Of a stretch of 64,000 nucleotides of DNA, positions 30,854 through 41,379 are shown piece after piece (the stretch's first letter is position 1; each line of letters begins with the position of its first letter). The DNA lies in NCBI GenBank assembly GCA_028825045.1, contig JAPKAY010000001.1, positions 62,001 through 126,000 on the forward strand, written 5' to 3'. Source of the stretch: Halioglobus sp. Lineage in GTDB: Bacteria; Pseudomonadota; Gammaproteobacteria; Pseudomonadales; Halieaceae. Below the pieces are notes generated by a model. It was not told the DNA's origin, ran no database searches, and was given only the letters and a program-made list of their open reading frames with translations. A program made the position numbers and the translations under genes.

Positions 30854-31786
30854 ATGCCCCGCAAATTGATCATCGCCACCCGGGAGAGCCCACTGGCACT
30901 GTGGCAAGCAGAATCCGTTCGCACTGCCCTCAACAAAGCGCACTCGGATCTCGACGTAGAGTTACTGGGCATGACATCCCGTGGCGATCAGTTGTTGGAC
31001 ACCCCACTGGCCAAGGTGGGTGGTAAGGGTCTGTTTGTGAAGGAACTCGAGACTGCCTTATTGGATGGCAGCGCTGATATTGCAGTGCACTCGATGAAGG
31101 ACGTCCCCATGGATTTTCCCGAGGGGCTGGAGCTGGGTGTTATCTGCGAGCGTGAGGATCCCACGGATGCTTTTGTCAGCAATACGTACTCCGCACTGGA
31201 GGATCTGCCTCTCGGCAGTGTGGTTGGGACGTCCAGCCTGCGGAGGGAGTGTCAACTGCGCGCTCGGCGCCCGGATTTGCAGGTGAAATTTCTGCGTGGG
31301 AACGTTAACACGCGCTTGCGCAAGCTCGACGAGGGTGACTACGACGCGATCATTCTCGCCAGTGCAGGCCTGATCCGACTCGGCTTTGAGCAGCGGATTG
31401 CCCAGGGCATGGCAGTGGCGGACTCACTGCCCGCAGGAGGGCAGGGCGCAGTGGGTATCGAGCTGCGGTGTGATGACGAGGAGGTACGCGCTTTGCTGCA
31501 GCCTCTGCATCATGAACCCAGCGCTCGCCGTGTCATCGCGGAACGGGCCATGAACCGGCGTTTGGAGGGGGGGTGCCAGGTGCCCATCGCTTGCTATGCA
31601 CAGTATGTGGGTGACAGCGACCAGCTGCTGCTGCGGGGTCTCGTTGGTAATCCTAACGGTTCGCAAATCCTGCGAGCACAGGACACCGGGTCGGCGGCAG
31701 AAGCTGAGCAGATGGGTATCCGGGTGGCCGAAGATCTTTTGTCGCAGGGCGCCGCAGCTATTCTGGCCAATATCTACAGTGATTAA
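30854..31786 (+). CDS. hemC: Hydroxymethylbilane synthase
   Basis: [77 protein letters not shown] at 30854. Confidence 0.95.
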   Translation: MPRKLIIATRESPLALWQAESVRTALNKAHSDLDVELLGMTSRGDQLLDTPLAKVGGKGLFVKELETALLDGSADIAVHSMKDVPMDFPEGLELGVICEREDPTDAFVSNTYSALEDLPLGSVVGTSSLRRECQLRARRPDLQVKFLRGNVNTRLRKLDEGDYDAIILASAGLIRLGFEQRIAQGMAVADSLPAGGQGAVGIELRCDDEEVRALLQPLHHEPSARRVIAERAMNRRLEGGCQVPIACYAQYVGDSDQLLLRGLVGNPNGSQILRAQDTGSAAEAEQMGIRVAEDLLSQGAAAILANIYSD

Positions 31787-32567
31787 ACCCAGGCCCGGTA
31801 ATTGCAGAGTTTTGGTAACCCGCCCGGCGGGTGAGGCGGCAGTCAGGCTGTGTGCGGCGGTGGAGGCGGCGGGAAATGAGGTCTACCACCAGCCTCTGTT
31901 GACGCTCGCAGCTCTTCCTGAACTTTCTGGTCCGCAGCGTCAGAGGGTGCTGGATCTTGACCGGTATCAGCACGTCATTTTCATCAGCGGCAACGCAGTG
32001 CAATTCGGCATGGCGGCAGTGGAAGGCTACTGGCCGCAGCTGCCGGTGGCGCTTCACTGGTACGCCATCGGTACAGCCACTGCGGCGCTGCTTGAATCTC
32101 ATGGCATTGCCGCAGTGACTCCCGAGAGTGATATGACCAGCGAGGGCTTGTTGGCGGTCTCTCAATTGCAGCAGGTGCGCGACCAACGTGTGCTAATCGT
32201 GAAGGGCGAGGGCGGTCGCGCCACTCTGGCGCAGGCGCTCACCGGCCGTGGCGCTTTGGTCGATGAACTGGCATGTTATCGCCGCGAAGTTCCCGCTATG
32301 CCTCCGGGGAGTCTCGCGGCAAACCTGTCCCGTTGGGGCATAGACGTGATTTTGCTCAGCAGTGGCGAAGGCCTCTCAAACCTACAGCTATTGCTTAGCC
32401 CGACAGAAACCTCTAACTTTAAACACATATGCTTAGTCGTGCCCTCGAAACGCGTTGCGGACCAGGCGCTTGAGGCCGGCTTCGATCAAATTATAACGGC
32501 TGAAAATGCCTCAGATGTGGCAATGCTGCGCGCTTTGCAGAAAAGTAAACCCGGCTCTGGAGATTGA
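31779..32567 (+). CDS. hemD: Uroporphyrinogen-III synthase
   Basis: [12 protein letters not shown]...; position between hemC and hemX. GTG at 31779 overlaps the hemC stop. Confidence 0.85.
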   Translation: MIKPRPGNCRVLVTRPAGEAAVRLCAAVEAAGNEVYHQPLLTLAALPELSGPQRQRVLDLDRYQHVIFISGNAVQFGMAAVEGYWPQLPVALHWYAIGTATAALLESHGIAAVTPESDMTSEGLLAVSQLQQVRDQRVLIVKGEGGRATLAQALTGRGALVDELACYRREVPAMPPGSLAANLSRWGIDVILLSSGEGLSNLQLLLSPTETSNFKHICLVVPSKRVADQALEAGFDQIITAENASDVAMLRALQKSKPGSGD

Positions 32568-32570
32568 CTA

Positions 32571-33725
32571 GTGAGCGATCAGGAACCCAAGAAGAATGAA
32601 CCGCCTGCTGAACCCTCAAGTTCAAAGCAGAGAGCGGTAGAAGACTCGGCAACCCCCATCTCTTCAAGCGACGACAAAGCCAGTACGGCACAGGGGAAAT
32701 CTTCGTCTGGCCCCGCTTGGCTCGCTCTGCTGTTGGTGATTGCGCTCGCTGGCGGTGTGGCATGGCTGGTTCGCGAATCGCAGGATCGGGAGACCTTGCT
32801 GGCGACTCGCGTGGCGCATCTCGAGACAGTTTCCAGTAAAAAAGAAACAAACCTGGACGCCGCCAGTGCGCGATGGGAGCAAGAACTTAAGACGTCGGTA
32901 GGCAACCTTAAGACTGCGTTGTCCGGTGAATCCTCGAAGCTATCTCAGAGCGTGACAGCCGTCAAAGCACAGCTTGCCGAGCAGCGTAAAGAACTCGCGC
33001 GGTTCAGTGCCAGCGACCGGGATAGTTGGCTACTGGCAGAGGTCGAGTACCTCCTGCGGCTGGCCAATCAGCGTTTGATAATGGCCGGTGATACGGTTGC
33101 CACGCAGGCCCTGCTTGCCAGTGCCGACAGTGTTTTGAAAGAATTAGATGAAGCGAATCTGCACAAAGTGCGCGCTGCGGTTGCGGCGGACCTGGCAGTG
33201 GTGCGAGCAGTACCCAAGGTGGATGTGGAAGGCATTTACTTACGGCTGTCCGCGCTGATAGAGCAGGCTGGCAAGCTGGTGATATTCCAGTTGCCGACGC
33301 CAGAGGCACGGCCGCCGCAAGGCGCGGCTGCAAACTGGCAGGGTCGCCTGCGGCAGGGCTATGAAGCGGCACTGTCAAAGCTTTCCAACTATCTCATCAT
33401 TCGTCGTCGTGATGTGCCTATGCAGGCGCTGATGGATCCGCAGTGGGAAGGGTTGGTGCGACAAAACATGCGCATGTTATTAGAGCAGGCACAGGTGGCG
33501 TTGCTGTCCAAAAACCAGGCGCTCTACGCCGACAGCCTGGGACGGGCGAGTCATTGGGTAGATCAGTTCATTGATTCCGATGAGGTGGCCGCGCGTGCTA
33601 TCGACAGCGAGCTAAAGAAGTTGGCGGACCTTACCATTGCGGTGCCATTGCCCGACATTTCTCGGTCACTGCAGGCCCTGGACAATGCCATCGAACGGCG
33701 TCTGCAGCAGGGAGGCGACGAGTAG
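32571..33725 (+). CDS. hemX: HemX-like uroporphyrinogen-III C-methyltransferase family membrane protein
   Basis: Single TM; LLAEVEYLLRLANQRLIMAGDTVATQALLASADSVL; hem operon position; GTG start. Confidence 0.88.
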   Translation: MSDQEPKKNEPPAEPSSSKQRAVEDSATPISSSDDKASTAQGKSSSGPAWLALLLVIALAGGVAWLVRESQDRETLLATRVAHLETVSSKKETNLDAASARWEQELKTSVGNLKTALSGESSKLSQSVTAVKAQLAEQRKELARFSASDRDSWLLAEVEYLLRLANQRLIMAGDTVATQALLASADSVLKELDEANLHKVRAAVAADLAVVRAVPKVDVEGIYLRLSALIEQAGKLVIFQLPTPEARPPQGAAANWQGRLRQGYEAALSKLSNYLIIRRRDVPMQALMDPQWEGLVRQNMRMLLEQAQVALLSKNQALYADSLGRASHWVDQFIDSDEVAARAIDSELKKLADLTIAVPLPDISRSLQALDNAIERRLQQGGDE

Positions 33726-33728
33726 AGT

Positions 33729-34964
33729 ATGCGTAAACTATTTGCCGTTGTGCTGTTTGCACTATTGCTGGGTGTTGGGGTTGTTGCGGTCATCGAAACC
33801 GATCCCGGATATGTACTGGTGTCCTATGGCAATTACTCACTGGAGACCAGTCTGTGGGTGGGCTTACTACTGATTCTGTTGCTGGTGCTCACCGTTTATT
33901 TGTTATTCCGGCTGATATATCGAATTATTGGCGGACAGCGCTCCCTGTTTTCCTGGTTGGGATTGCGCAAGACCCAAAAGTCACTCCGATTGACCACTCA
34001 GGGTCTGATCAGCTTCACCGAGGGTAATTGGTCCCGGGCTCGACGTGAGCTGTTAAGTGGCGCCAAGAACAGCCAGGCCCCGCTGGGTAATTATCTGCTG
34101 GCAGCTCGCTCCAGTGATCAGTTGAACGATAAGGACAAGGTTCATGAATATCTGTGCGCCGCTGAAGAGATTGATCCGAAAGCTGCCGTGGCAGTGCAGA
34201 TCACATTAGCGGAAATGAAATTGGAGTCGAACGAATATGAGCAGGCGCTTGCAGCCTTGGAGTCGGCGAAAATCAACGTTGGCCGCCATCCCTACGTTGC
34301 CAGCCTCTTGTGTCAGATTTATCAGGGCCTCAAAGACTGGGACAGCTTGCTTGGGTTACTGCCGGAGCTGAGAAAGCACAAGGTCCTGGACGCTGAGGAA
34401 GTCCAACAACTCGAGCTACAGGCCTATCGCAATCGCCTGGAACAAGGCGCACCCGAACAGGTTAGCGCGCTCTGGCAAAAGACCCCCAAGCTACTACAGC
34501 AGGATGCTCAGCTGTTTGAGTGTTACGTGGGCAAACTGATAGAGCTGGGCGACGACAATGCGGCGGAAAAAGCGCTTCAGCGTGCGCTTAAGCGAGAGTG
34601 GAAATCGACCCTGGTACGCCAGTACGGTTTGGTAAAGGCAGCGGATGTGCGCCGGCAGTTGTCAAAGGCAGAAAGCTGGCTGGGGGCACACCCACAGGAC
34701 GCTCAATTGCACCTTTGTCTGGGTCGTTTGTCGGCGCGAGCGGAACTGTGGGGAAAGGCACTGGACTATTTCGAGAGTAGTTACCGCCTGGCAGCCAGTG
34801 CGGAGACCTGTGCTGAACTCGGTCGATTGTTGACCGGACTGGGCGAACCCAAAGTGGCTGCAGTGTATTTTCGTGAGGGGCTGCTATTGTCACAGGACGG
34901 TCTGCCGGATTTGCCCATTCCCGGGAGTATCAGTTCCACCAGTGAGACGTTGCCTGCCACTTGA
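33729..34964 (+). CDS. hemY: HemY-like TPR membrane protein
   Basis: DPGYVLVSYGNYSLETSLWVG, TM pair, TPR repeats; follows hemX. Confidence 0.9.
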   Translation: MRKLFAVVLFALLLGVGVVAVIETDPGYVLVSYGNYSLETSLWVGLLLILLLVLTVYLLFRLIYRIIGGQRSLFSWLGLRKTQKSLRLTTQGLISFTEGNWSRARRELLSGAKNSQAPLGNYLLAARSSDQLNDKDKVHEYLCAAEEIDPKAAVAVQITLAEMKLESNEYEQALAALESAKINVGRHPYVASLLCQIYQGLKDWDSLLGLLPELRKHKVLDAEEVQQLELQAYRNRLEQGAPEQVSALWQKTPKLLQQDAQLFECYVGKLIELGDDNAAEKALQRALKREWKSTLVRQYGLVKAADVRRQLSKAESWLGAHPQDAQLHLCLGRLSARAELWGKALDYFESSYRLAASAETCAELGRLLTGLGEPKVAAVYFREGLLLSQDGLPDLPIPGSISSTSETLPAT

Positions 34965-35001
34965 TACGATGTTGATATCGCGCTGTTAATTTATGCGGGT
35001 G

Positions 35002-36486
35002 CTAGCGCGTAATACCCAGCTCATCCCAGAGCTCATCCACACGCTTTTTGATCGCCTCATCCATCACAATGGGGCGGCCCCATTCGCGTTGACTCTCACC
35101 TGGCCACTTATTGGTGGCATCAAATCCGACTTTCGATCCGAGGCCAGAGACCGGTGATGCGAAGTCCAGATAATCGATAGGCGTGTTTTCAATAAACACC
35201 GAGTCTCGCTGCGGGTCCATGCGGGTGGTCATGGCCCAGATCACATCCTTCCAGTCCCGCGCATTCACATCTTCATCCGTGACGATGACAAACTTGGTAT
35301 ACATAAACTGTCGCAGGAAAGACCATACGCCTAACATCACACGTTTGGCATGCCCGGGATATTCCTTGCGCATGGTGACCACCGCCAGGCGATAGGAGCA
35401 GCCCTCGGGAGGCAGATAAAAATCCACGATCTCCGGGAACTGCTTTTGCAATATGGGAATAAACACTTCGTTCAGCGCCATACCGAGCATCGCCGGTTCA
35501 TCCGGTGGCCGCCCGGTGTAGGTGCTGTGATAGATCGGTGATTCGCGATGGGTAATCGCCTCGACAGTGAATACCGGGAAGCGCTCTACTTCATTATAAT
35601 AGCCCGTGTGGTCCCCAAAGGGACCTTCCTCCGCCATCTCTCCCGGTTCGATATAGCCTTCCATTACATATTCCGCTCTGGCGGGCACCTGTAAACCATG
35701 TTCGCGACACAGTGGTGTAAAGCACTGTGCCAGCTCAGTCTTGCTGCCGCGCAATAAACCAGCGAAGGCATATTCGGAAATCGAGTCTGGAATCGGTGTG
35801 ACCGCTGCTAGCGTAGTCGCTGGATCCGCGCCCAGCGCAATTGCGACCGGGTAGCGCTTTCCGGGGTTTTGTTTTTGCCACTCGCGAAAATCTAACGCAC
35901 CACCGCGGTGCGACAACCAGCGCATAATCAGCTTGTTGCGACCCAGTAGCTGCAGACGATAAATCCCCAGATTCAGGCGCTCTTTATTTGGGCCACGGGT
36001 GATCACCAGCGGCCAGGTGATCAGCGGCCCCGCATCTCCTGGCCAACAGGTCTGGATGGGCAGTTGGTAAAGGTCTACGTCTGCACCCTCTTTCGCATGG
36101 TATTGGCAGGCCGGGTTGCGCACGACTTTAGTACCCATGTGTAGCACCTGTTTCAGCAGTGGTGCCTTATCCCATAGTTCGCGCATGCCTTTGGGTGGAT
36201 CCGGCTGCCGCAGGTAGGCGAGTATCTTGCCGATTTCACGCAGGGCGTTCAGGTCCTTTGCACCCATGCCCAGGGCGACGCGCAGCTCTGTGCCAAACAG
36301 GTTAGCCAGTACCGGTGTGTTGAAGCCTTTGGGGTTTTCGAATAAAAGTGCAGGGCCGCCGGCGCGCAGGGTGCGGTCAGCAATTTCTGTCATTTCCAGG
36401 TTGGGGTCGACTTCGGTTTTGATGCGCACTAGTTCACCGCGTTTTTCCAGTTCGCTGATGAAATCTCTGAGGTCGGTATATTTCAC
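35002..36486 (-). CDS. ubiD: 4-hydroxy-3-polyprenylbenzoate decarboxylase UbiD
   Basis: [22 protein letters not shown]...; [42 protein letters not shown]. Confidence 0.95.
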   Translation of the reverse strand: MKYTDLRDFISELEKRGELVRIKTEVDPNLEMTEIADRTLRAGGPALLFENPKGFNTPVLANLFGTELRVALGMGAKDLNALREIGKILAYLRQPDPPKGMRELWDKAPLLKQVLHMGTKVVRNPACQYHAKEGADVDLYQLPIQTCWPGDAGPLITWPLVITRGPNKERLNLGIYRLQLLGRNKLIMRWLSHRGGALDFREWQKQNPGKRYPVAIALGADPATTLAAVTPIPDSISEYAFAGLLRGSKTELAQCFTPLCREHGLQVPARAEYVMEGYIEPGEMAEEGPFGDHTGYYNEVERFPVFTVEAITHRESPIYHSTYTGRPPDEPAMLGMALNEVFIPILQKQFPEIVDFYLPPEGCSYRLAVVTMRKEYPGHAKRVMLGVWSFLRQFMYTKFVIVTDEDVNARDWKDVIWAMTTRMDPQRDSVFIENTPIDYLDFASPVSGLGSKVGFDATNKWPGESQREWGRPIVMDEAIKKRVDELWDELGITR

Positions 36487-36766
36487 TGTGGCTGATGCCT
36501 GTCCATCGGTGTTTGTTCACGGACACTACACGTTGTGTCATAGGGTCGCAATGCACCCTTTTGTTGGTGTTGGCTTCGGTCGAGTATAGACATCGTGGCG
36601 GAGTATAAGATATCTGCGGGCCGACGGGGCACATCAAACAGCGCGCATCGATGTGCAGGCTCGCTAACGGCGATGCTGAACTCACTCCGCTATGCGGGCG
36701 TGCCAGTAGTTAAGTGTCCTATGTTTTATTGTTTGATGCAGGGCATCGCAATGAGATGAGCGAATA

Positions 36767-38035
36767 CTACTTTCGCTTCATAGACTTAAAGAACTCTTCG
36801 TTGGTCAGGGTTTCCTTGAGCTTGTCAGAGAGAAATTCAATCGCAGCAAGATCTTCCATTCCGTGCAGCAACTTGCGCAGAATCCACATGCGCTGCAGTT
36901 CATCATCAGCAGTGAGTAATTCTTCCCGACGCGTGCCAGAGCGGCGAATATTGATGGCCGGGTAAACGCGTTTCTCTGCAACTTTGCGATCCAGGTGCAG
37001 TTCCATGTTACCCGTACCTTTGAACTCCTCGTAGATGACTTCATCCATCTTGGAACCAGTGTCGACCAGCGCGGTGGCGATAATCGACAGGCTGCCGCCT
37101 TCTTCAATATTTCGTGCGGCGCCAAAGAAGCGCTTGGGGCGTTCTAGCGCGTGTGCATCCACACCACCAGTCAGTACTTTGCCGGAACTCGGTATGACCG
37201 TGTTGTAAGCGCGCGCCAGGCGAGTAATGGAGTCGAGAAGGATGACGACATCCTTCTTGTGTTCAACCAGGCGTTTGGCTTTCTCGATAACCATGTCCGC
37301 GACCTGAACGTGGCGCGAAGGAGGTTCGTCAAACGTGGAAGCAACGACTTCAGCGCCACGTATTCCCACCGAGCGTTGCATCTCAGTCACTTCCTCAGGG
37401 CGTTCATCAATCAACAACACGATGATGTAACACTCGGGGTTGTTGGTGATAACTGCCTGGGCAATGTTCTGCATCATGATCGTCTTGCCCGCCTTGGGCG
37501 GTGCGACCAGCAGTCCTCGTTGCCCCTTGCCGATAGGTGCAACCAGATCAATAATTCGGCCGGTCAGATCCTCTGTGCTGCCATTACCCATTTCCAGTGT
37601 CAGTCGCTGATCAGGAAACAGTGGCGTGAGGTTTTCGAACAAAATTTTATGTTTGGAGCTTTCCGGCTTGTCGAGATTGACTTCGTCGACCTTTAACAGC
37701 GCAAAGTAGCGCTCGCTATCTTTCGGGGGTCGGATCTTTCCGGAAATGGTGTCGCCAGTGCGCAGATTGAAGCGGCGAATCTGGCTGGGGGAAACGTAAA
37801 TGTCGTCCGGGCCCGCGAGATAGGAGCTGTCTGCGGATCGCAAAAAGCCAAAACCGTCTTGTAAGATTTCCAGTACACCATCGCCGTAGATGTCCTCGCC
37901 ACTTTTGGCGTGGCGCTTCAACACCGCGAAAATAATGTCCTGCTTGCGCGAACGGGCCATATTGTCCAGGCCCATTTCTTTCGCAATATCGATGATTTCT
38001 TGAGTAGATTTTGTCTTTAGGTCAGTCAGATTCAT
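36767..38035 (-). CDS. rho: Transcription termination factor Rho
   Basis: [65 protein letters not shown] at 38035. Confidence 0.97.
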   Translation of the reverse strand: MNLTDLKTKSTQEIIDIAKEMGLDNMARSRKQDIIFAVLKRHAKSGEDIYGDGVLEILQDGFGFLRSADSSYLAGPDDIYVSPSQIRRFNLRTGDTISGKIRPPKDSERYFALLKVDEVNLDKPESSKHKILFENLTPLFPDQRLTLEMGNGSTEDLTGRIIDLVAPIGKGQRGLLVAPPKAGKTIMMQNIAQAVITNNPECYIIVLLIDERPEEVTEMQRSVGIRGAEVVASTFDEPPSRHVQVADMVIEKAKRLVEHKKDVVILLDSITRLARAYNTVIPSSGKVLTGGVDAHALERPKRFFGAARNIEEGGSLSIIATALVDTGSKMDEVIYEEFKGTGNMELHLDRKVAEKRVYPAINIRRSGTRREELLTADDELQRMWILRKLLHGMEDLAAIEFLSDKLKETLTNEEFFKSMKRK

Positions 38036-38231
38036 AGTGAAAATAAGAGTGCACGTGTGATTAGGGGGCGGGATTGTGTGTAGCTGAAAGCTTGGTGGCG
38101 AGGCCAACAGGTCGGAGCCGTGTATGAGTTTTGAGCTTTTTTATTGCACAGGAATGTGCGACGGTTTGAAATGTAGCACGGCCGAGTAGGGCCGTCTACC
38201 GCTTTTTTCTATCTTTGTTTGTATCAATTTG

Positions 38232-38252
38232 AAGGGCCGGTACCCGGCCCTT
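38232..38252. promoter_or_regulatory. 9-bp GC-rich hairpin in the trxA-rho intergenic region
   Basis: AAGGGCCGG-TAC-CCGGCCCTT with no U-tract on the minus transcript; function unknown. Confidence 0.45.
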
Positions 38253-38270
38253 ACGGGAATAGTCTGATGC

Positions 38271-38597
38271 CTAGACGACTTCCTGGATGAAATCAGTCAG
38301 TTGTGCCTTGGACAGAGCGCCCACCTTGGTAGCCTCTGCATTGCCGCCTTTGAACACGATCAGGGTCGGAATGCCGCGAATACCGAACTTCTGCGGAATC
38401 TCAGGGTTGGCGTCTACATCGACCTTGCAAATCTTCAGTTTCTCGCCGTATTCGGCGGCGAGTTCGTCGAGTACCGGGGCGATCGCTTTGCAGGGACCAC
38501 ACCACTCCGCCCAGAAGTCTACCAGTACGGGGACTTCGGAATTTAGCACTTCAGCGTCAAAAGTGGCGTCACTGACGTGTACAATTTGCTCGCTCAT
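38271..38597 (-). CDS. trxA: Thioredoxin 1
   Basis: VLVDFWAEWCGPCKAIAPVLDELA; FGIRGIPTLIVFKGG. Confidence 0.97.
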   Translation of the reverse strand: MSEQIVHVSDATFDAEVLNSEVPVLVDFWAEWCGPCKAIAPVLDELAAEYGEKLKICKVDVDANPEIPQKFGIRGIPTLIVFKGGNAEATKVGALSKAQLTDFIQEVV

Positions 38598-38912
38598 TTT
38601 GTTCTCCGGCTAATCTGCGGTTCTTGGTTGTTACGTTGTTTTTGAGGGGGGTAATCATACCACTGGAGAATTGCGGTACAACTGGGGCGCTAGAGTTTTT
38701 TGGCATGGCGATATTTCCCATCGCTATATGGGTCGTGTGCTTTTTAGCTGCTCATGGCGGGCTAGTACCGTACATACGGCACTACCTAATTCATACTCGA
38801 CGCCCGCGCAGGACGTGAAGTGATGCGGGCACGTAGTGGTAGTGTTCTGGGAACTGAGCGCGTAGTCTCACATTATTCGCAATATAGCAGTCTCTAAACG
38901 CAAGGAACGTGC

Positions 38913-41048
38913 TTGAAAACTAAACAAATCGCAGTCGTTGTCTCTTTAGTTTTGGCTCTCTCAGCCTGGTTCTTCTTTGATCTGGGCAGCTATCTCCAAT
39001 TCGAAACCCTGCAACAGCGCATCGGCGACCTGCGCCAGTGGTACGAAAATAACCCGCTTCTGGCAGGCCTGATCTATTTCGCCGCTTACGTGACAATCAC
39101 AGCACTCTCAGTCCCTGGCGCAGCTGTTATGACACTAGCAGGGGGAGCGTTGTTCGGTTTCTGGTACGGGCTTTTACTGGTGTCTTTTGCCAGTAGTATT
39201 GGCGCTACGCTGGCCTTTCTGGTTTCACGTATTGTGCTCAGAGATTGGGTCCAAGAGCGCTTTGGGGGTCACCTTGGTGCCTTGAATGCGGGATTTGAAA
39301 AAGACGGTGCTTTCTATCTGTTCTCATTGCGCCTGGTCCCCTTGTTCCCGTTCTTCCTGATCAATTTGATGATGGGACTGTTACCTATTCGTACCTGGAC
39401 ATTTTACTGGGTGTCACAACTGGGCATGCTTGTGGGAACGGCGGTATACGTCAATGCAGGGACTCAGTTGGGCCAGTTGCAGTCGCTCTCGGGGATTGTT
39501 TCCGTGGAGCTATTGGGCTCATTTGTGTTGTTGGCAGTGTTTCCGTTTATCGCGCGCGGCTTATTAACGCATCTGCAGGGGCGACGAGTATTGGCCCCCT
39601 TTACCAAACCAAAGCAATTCGACACCAACCTGATTGTGATTGGCGCTGGATCGGCAGGGTTGGTGGCTGCGCTCATTGCGGCAACGGTGAAGGCAAAAGT
39701 GACTCTTATCGAGCGCCACAAAATGGGTGGCGACTGCCTGAATACTGGTTGTGTACCCAGTAAAGCGTTGATTCGCTCAGCGCGGGTCGCCCAGTATGCC
39801 CGACGGGCGGAGGAGTTTGGGATTGCCCCCATGTCGGTGGAGGTTAATTTTCCCAAGGTAATGGAGCGCGTACAAGAAGTCGTCAAAACGATTGAACCGC
39901 ATGACTCGGTTGAGCGTTTTACTGAATTAGGCGTGGACTGCGTGCAAGGCGATGCACGCATACTTTCGCCTTGGGAAGTGCAGGTTAATGGACAGACTTT
40001 GACAGCGCGGAATATTGTTATCGCCAGTGGTGCACGCCCACGCGTGCCGGAAATTTCGGGATTGGCATCGCTGGACTACCTGACTTCCGATACTGTCTGG
40101 GAGTTACGGGAATTACCGGAACGTTTGCTGGTATTGGGAGCCGGGCCCATTGGCTGTGAGCTGGCGCAGGCGTTTGCGCGATTAGGTTGTACTGTTACGC
40201 TGGTGACTCACTCGGATCGAATTATGCCTCGAGAAGATCCAGAAGTGTCAAAACTGGTACACACCACTTTCAAACAACAACGTTTGGCAGTTCACACCAA
40301 CTACAAGCCGCTGGTTTTTCAGGCCGATGACCAGGGGCAAAGCTGTGTATTTGAGACGGCCAAGGGGCAGCGGAAATTAGATTTCGACCGCGTCCTGCTT
40401 GCAGTCGGGCGTACCGCTAATGTTGAAAATATGGGCCTGCAGGAGCTGGGCATCACCGTTGGCGCTTCAGGAACAGTTGTAGTGGATGAGTATCTGCGCA
40501 CTGCCATTCCCACGATTTCTGCCTGCGGGGATGTGGCGGGCCCTTATCAGTTTACGCATATGGCCAGCCATCAGGCCTGGTATGCGGCGGTGAATGCTTT
40601 GTTTGGTCGTTTTCGTCGGTTCAAAGTGGACTACTCGGTGGTGCCCTGGGCGACCTTCACTGATCCGGAGGTGGCGCGAGTAGGCCTCAACGAAGACGAA
40701 GCGCGGGAGCAGGGTATCGCGGTTGAAGTAACGCGTTACGAATTAGAAGATCTTGACCGCGCAATTGCAGATGGCGAAGCGCAGGGTTTCATCAAAGTGC
40801 TGACTGAACCGGGGCGCGATCGTATCCTGGGCGCCACGATAGTGGGATACCATGCCTCGGACCTGGTGAATGAGTTTGTATTGGCTATGAAGCACGGTCT
40901 GGGGTTAGGGAAAATCCTCGGCACTATCCATATTTACCCGACGCTGAGTGAGGGCAATAAGTTTGTCGCCGGAGAGTGGCGCAAGGCGCGTAAGCCCGAA
41001 AAATTATTGCATTGGGTAGAGCGCTATCACCGCTGGAATCGAAGCTGA
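38913..41048 (+). CDS. Fusion: N-terminal TVP38/TMEM64 membrane domain + C-terminal FAD-dependent pyridine nucleotide-disulfide oxidoreductase (mercuric reductase-like)
   Basis: N-term: YVTITALSVPGAAVMTLAGGALFGFWYGLLLVSFASSIGATLAF; C-term: IGAGSAGLVAALIAA, GGDCLNTGCVPSKALIRSA, LGAGPIGCELAQAFARLG. TTG start at 38913. Confidence 0.92.
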   Translation: MKTKQIAVVVSLVLALSAWFFFDLGSYLQFETLQQRIGDLRQWYENNPLLAGLIYFAAYVTITALSVPGAAVMTLAGGALFGFWYGLLLVSFASSIGATLAFLVSRIVLRDWVQERFGGHLGALNAGFEKDGAFYLFSLRLVPLFPFFLINLMMGLLPIRTWTFYWVSQLGMLVGTAVYVNAGTQLGQLQSLSGIVSVELLGSFVLLAVFPFIARGLLTHLQGRRVLAPFTKPKQFDTNLIVIGAGSAGLVAALIAATVKAKVTLIERHKMGGDCLNTGCVPSKALIRSARVAQYARRAEEFGIAPMSVEVNFPKVMERVQEVVKTIEPHDSVERFTELGVDCVQGDARILSPWEVQVNGQTLTARNIVIASGARPRVPEISGLASLDYLTSDTVWELRELPERLLVLGAGPIGCELAQAFARLGCTVTLVTHSDRIMPREDPEVSKLVHTTFKQQRLAVHTNYKPLVFQADDQGQSCVFETAKGQRKLDFDRVLLAVGRTANVENMGLQELGITVGASGTVVVDEYLRTAIPTISACGDVAGPYQFTHMASHQAWYAAVNALFGRFRRFKVDYSVVPWATFTDPEVARVGLNEDEAREQGIAVEVTRYELEDLDRAIADGEAQGFIKVLTEPGRDRILGATIVGYHASDLVNEFVLAMKHGLGLGKILGTIHIYPTLSEGNKFVAGEWRKARKPEKLLHWVERYHRWNRS

Positions 41049-41320
41049 GCGCCTTATGGCATGTCTACATACTGCGGTGCGCCGATGGTTCCCTGTATAC
41101 CGGGGTAGCCCGCGACCTGGAACGACGCGTGCGACAACACAACGGCGCGCTGGTCGGAGGTTCACGGTATACGCGAGGTCGGCGGCCGGTTGAGCTATTG
41201 TGGTTCGAGACCGAGCCGAATCGGAGTGCAGCCCAGCGACGGGAGGCAGCAATTAAAAAAATGAGTCGCCGCGAAAAATTGCACATGCTGGAGCAAAAAA
41301 CGAGTCTTTCAAACGCATAA
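41012..41320 (+). CDS. GIY-YIG nuclease family protein (UPF0213-like)
   Basis: WHVYILRCADGSLYTGVARDLERRVRQHN...GGSRYTRGRRPVEL; start codon uncertain, overlaps upstream gene. Confidence 0.88.
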   Translation: MGRALSPLESKLSALWHVYILRCADGSLYTGVARDLERRVRQHNGALVGGSRYTRGRRPVELLWFETEPNRSAAQRREAAIKKMSRREKLHMLEQKTSLSNA

Positions 41321-41379
41321 ATTGGCTCGAGCGATAGTCGTTCATAGGTTCAAGTCGCTATCGGCGTTCACCAGAAACC

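Noticed and set aside
37151-37696. 181-aa ORF antisense to rho
   Set aside because: Shadow ORF over a highly conserved gene.
41340-41370. GGTTCAAGTC tRNA T-loop-like string
   Set aside because: No acceptor/anticodon stem could be built around it; lies at a gene boundary.
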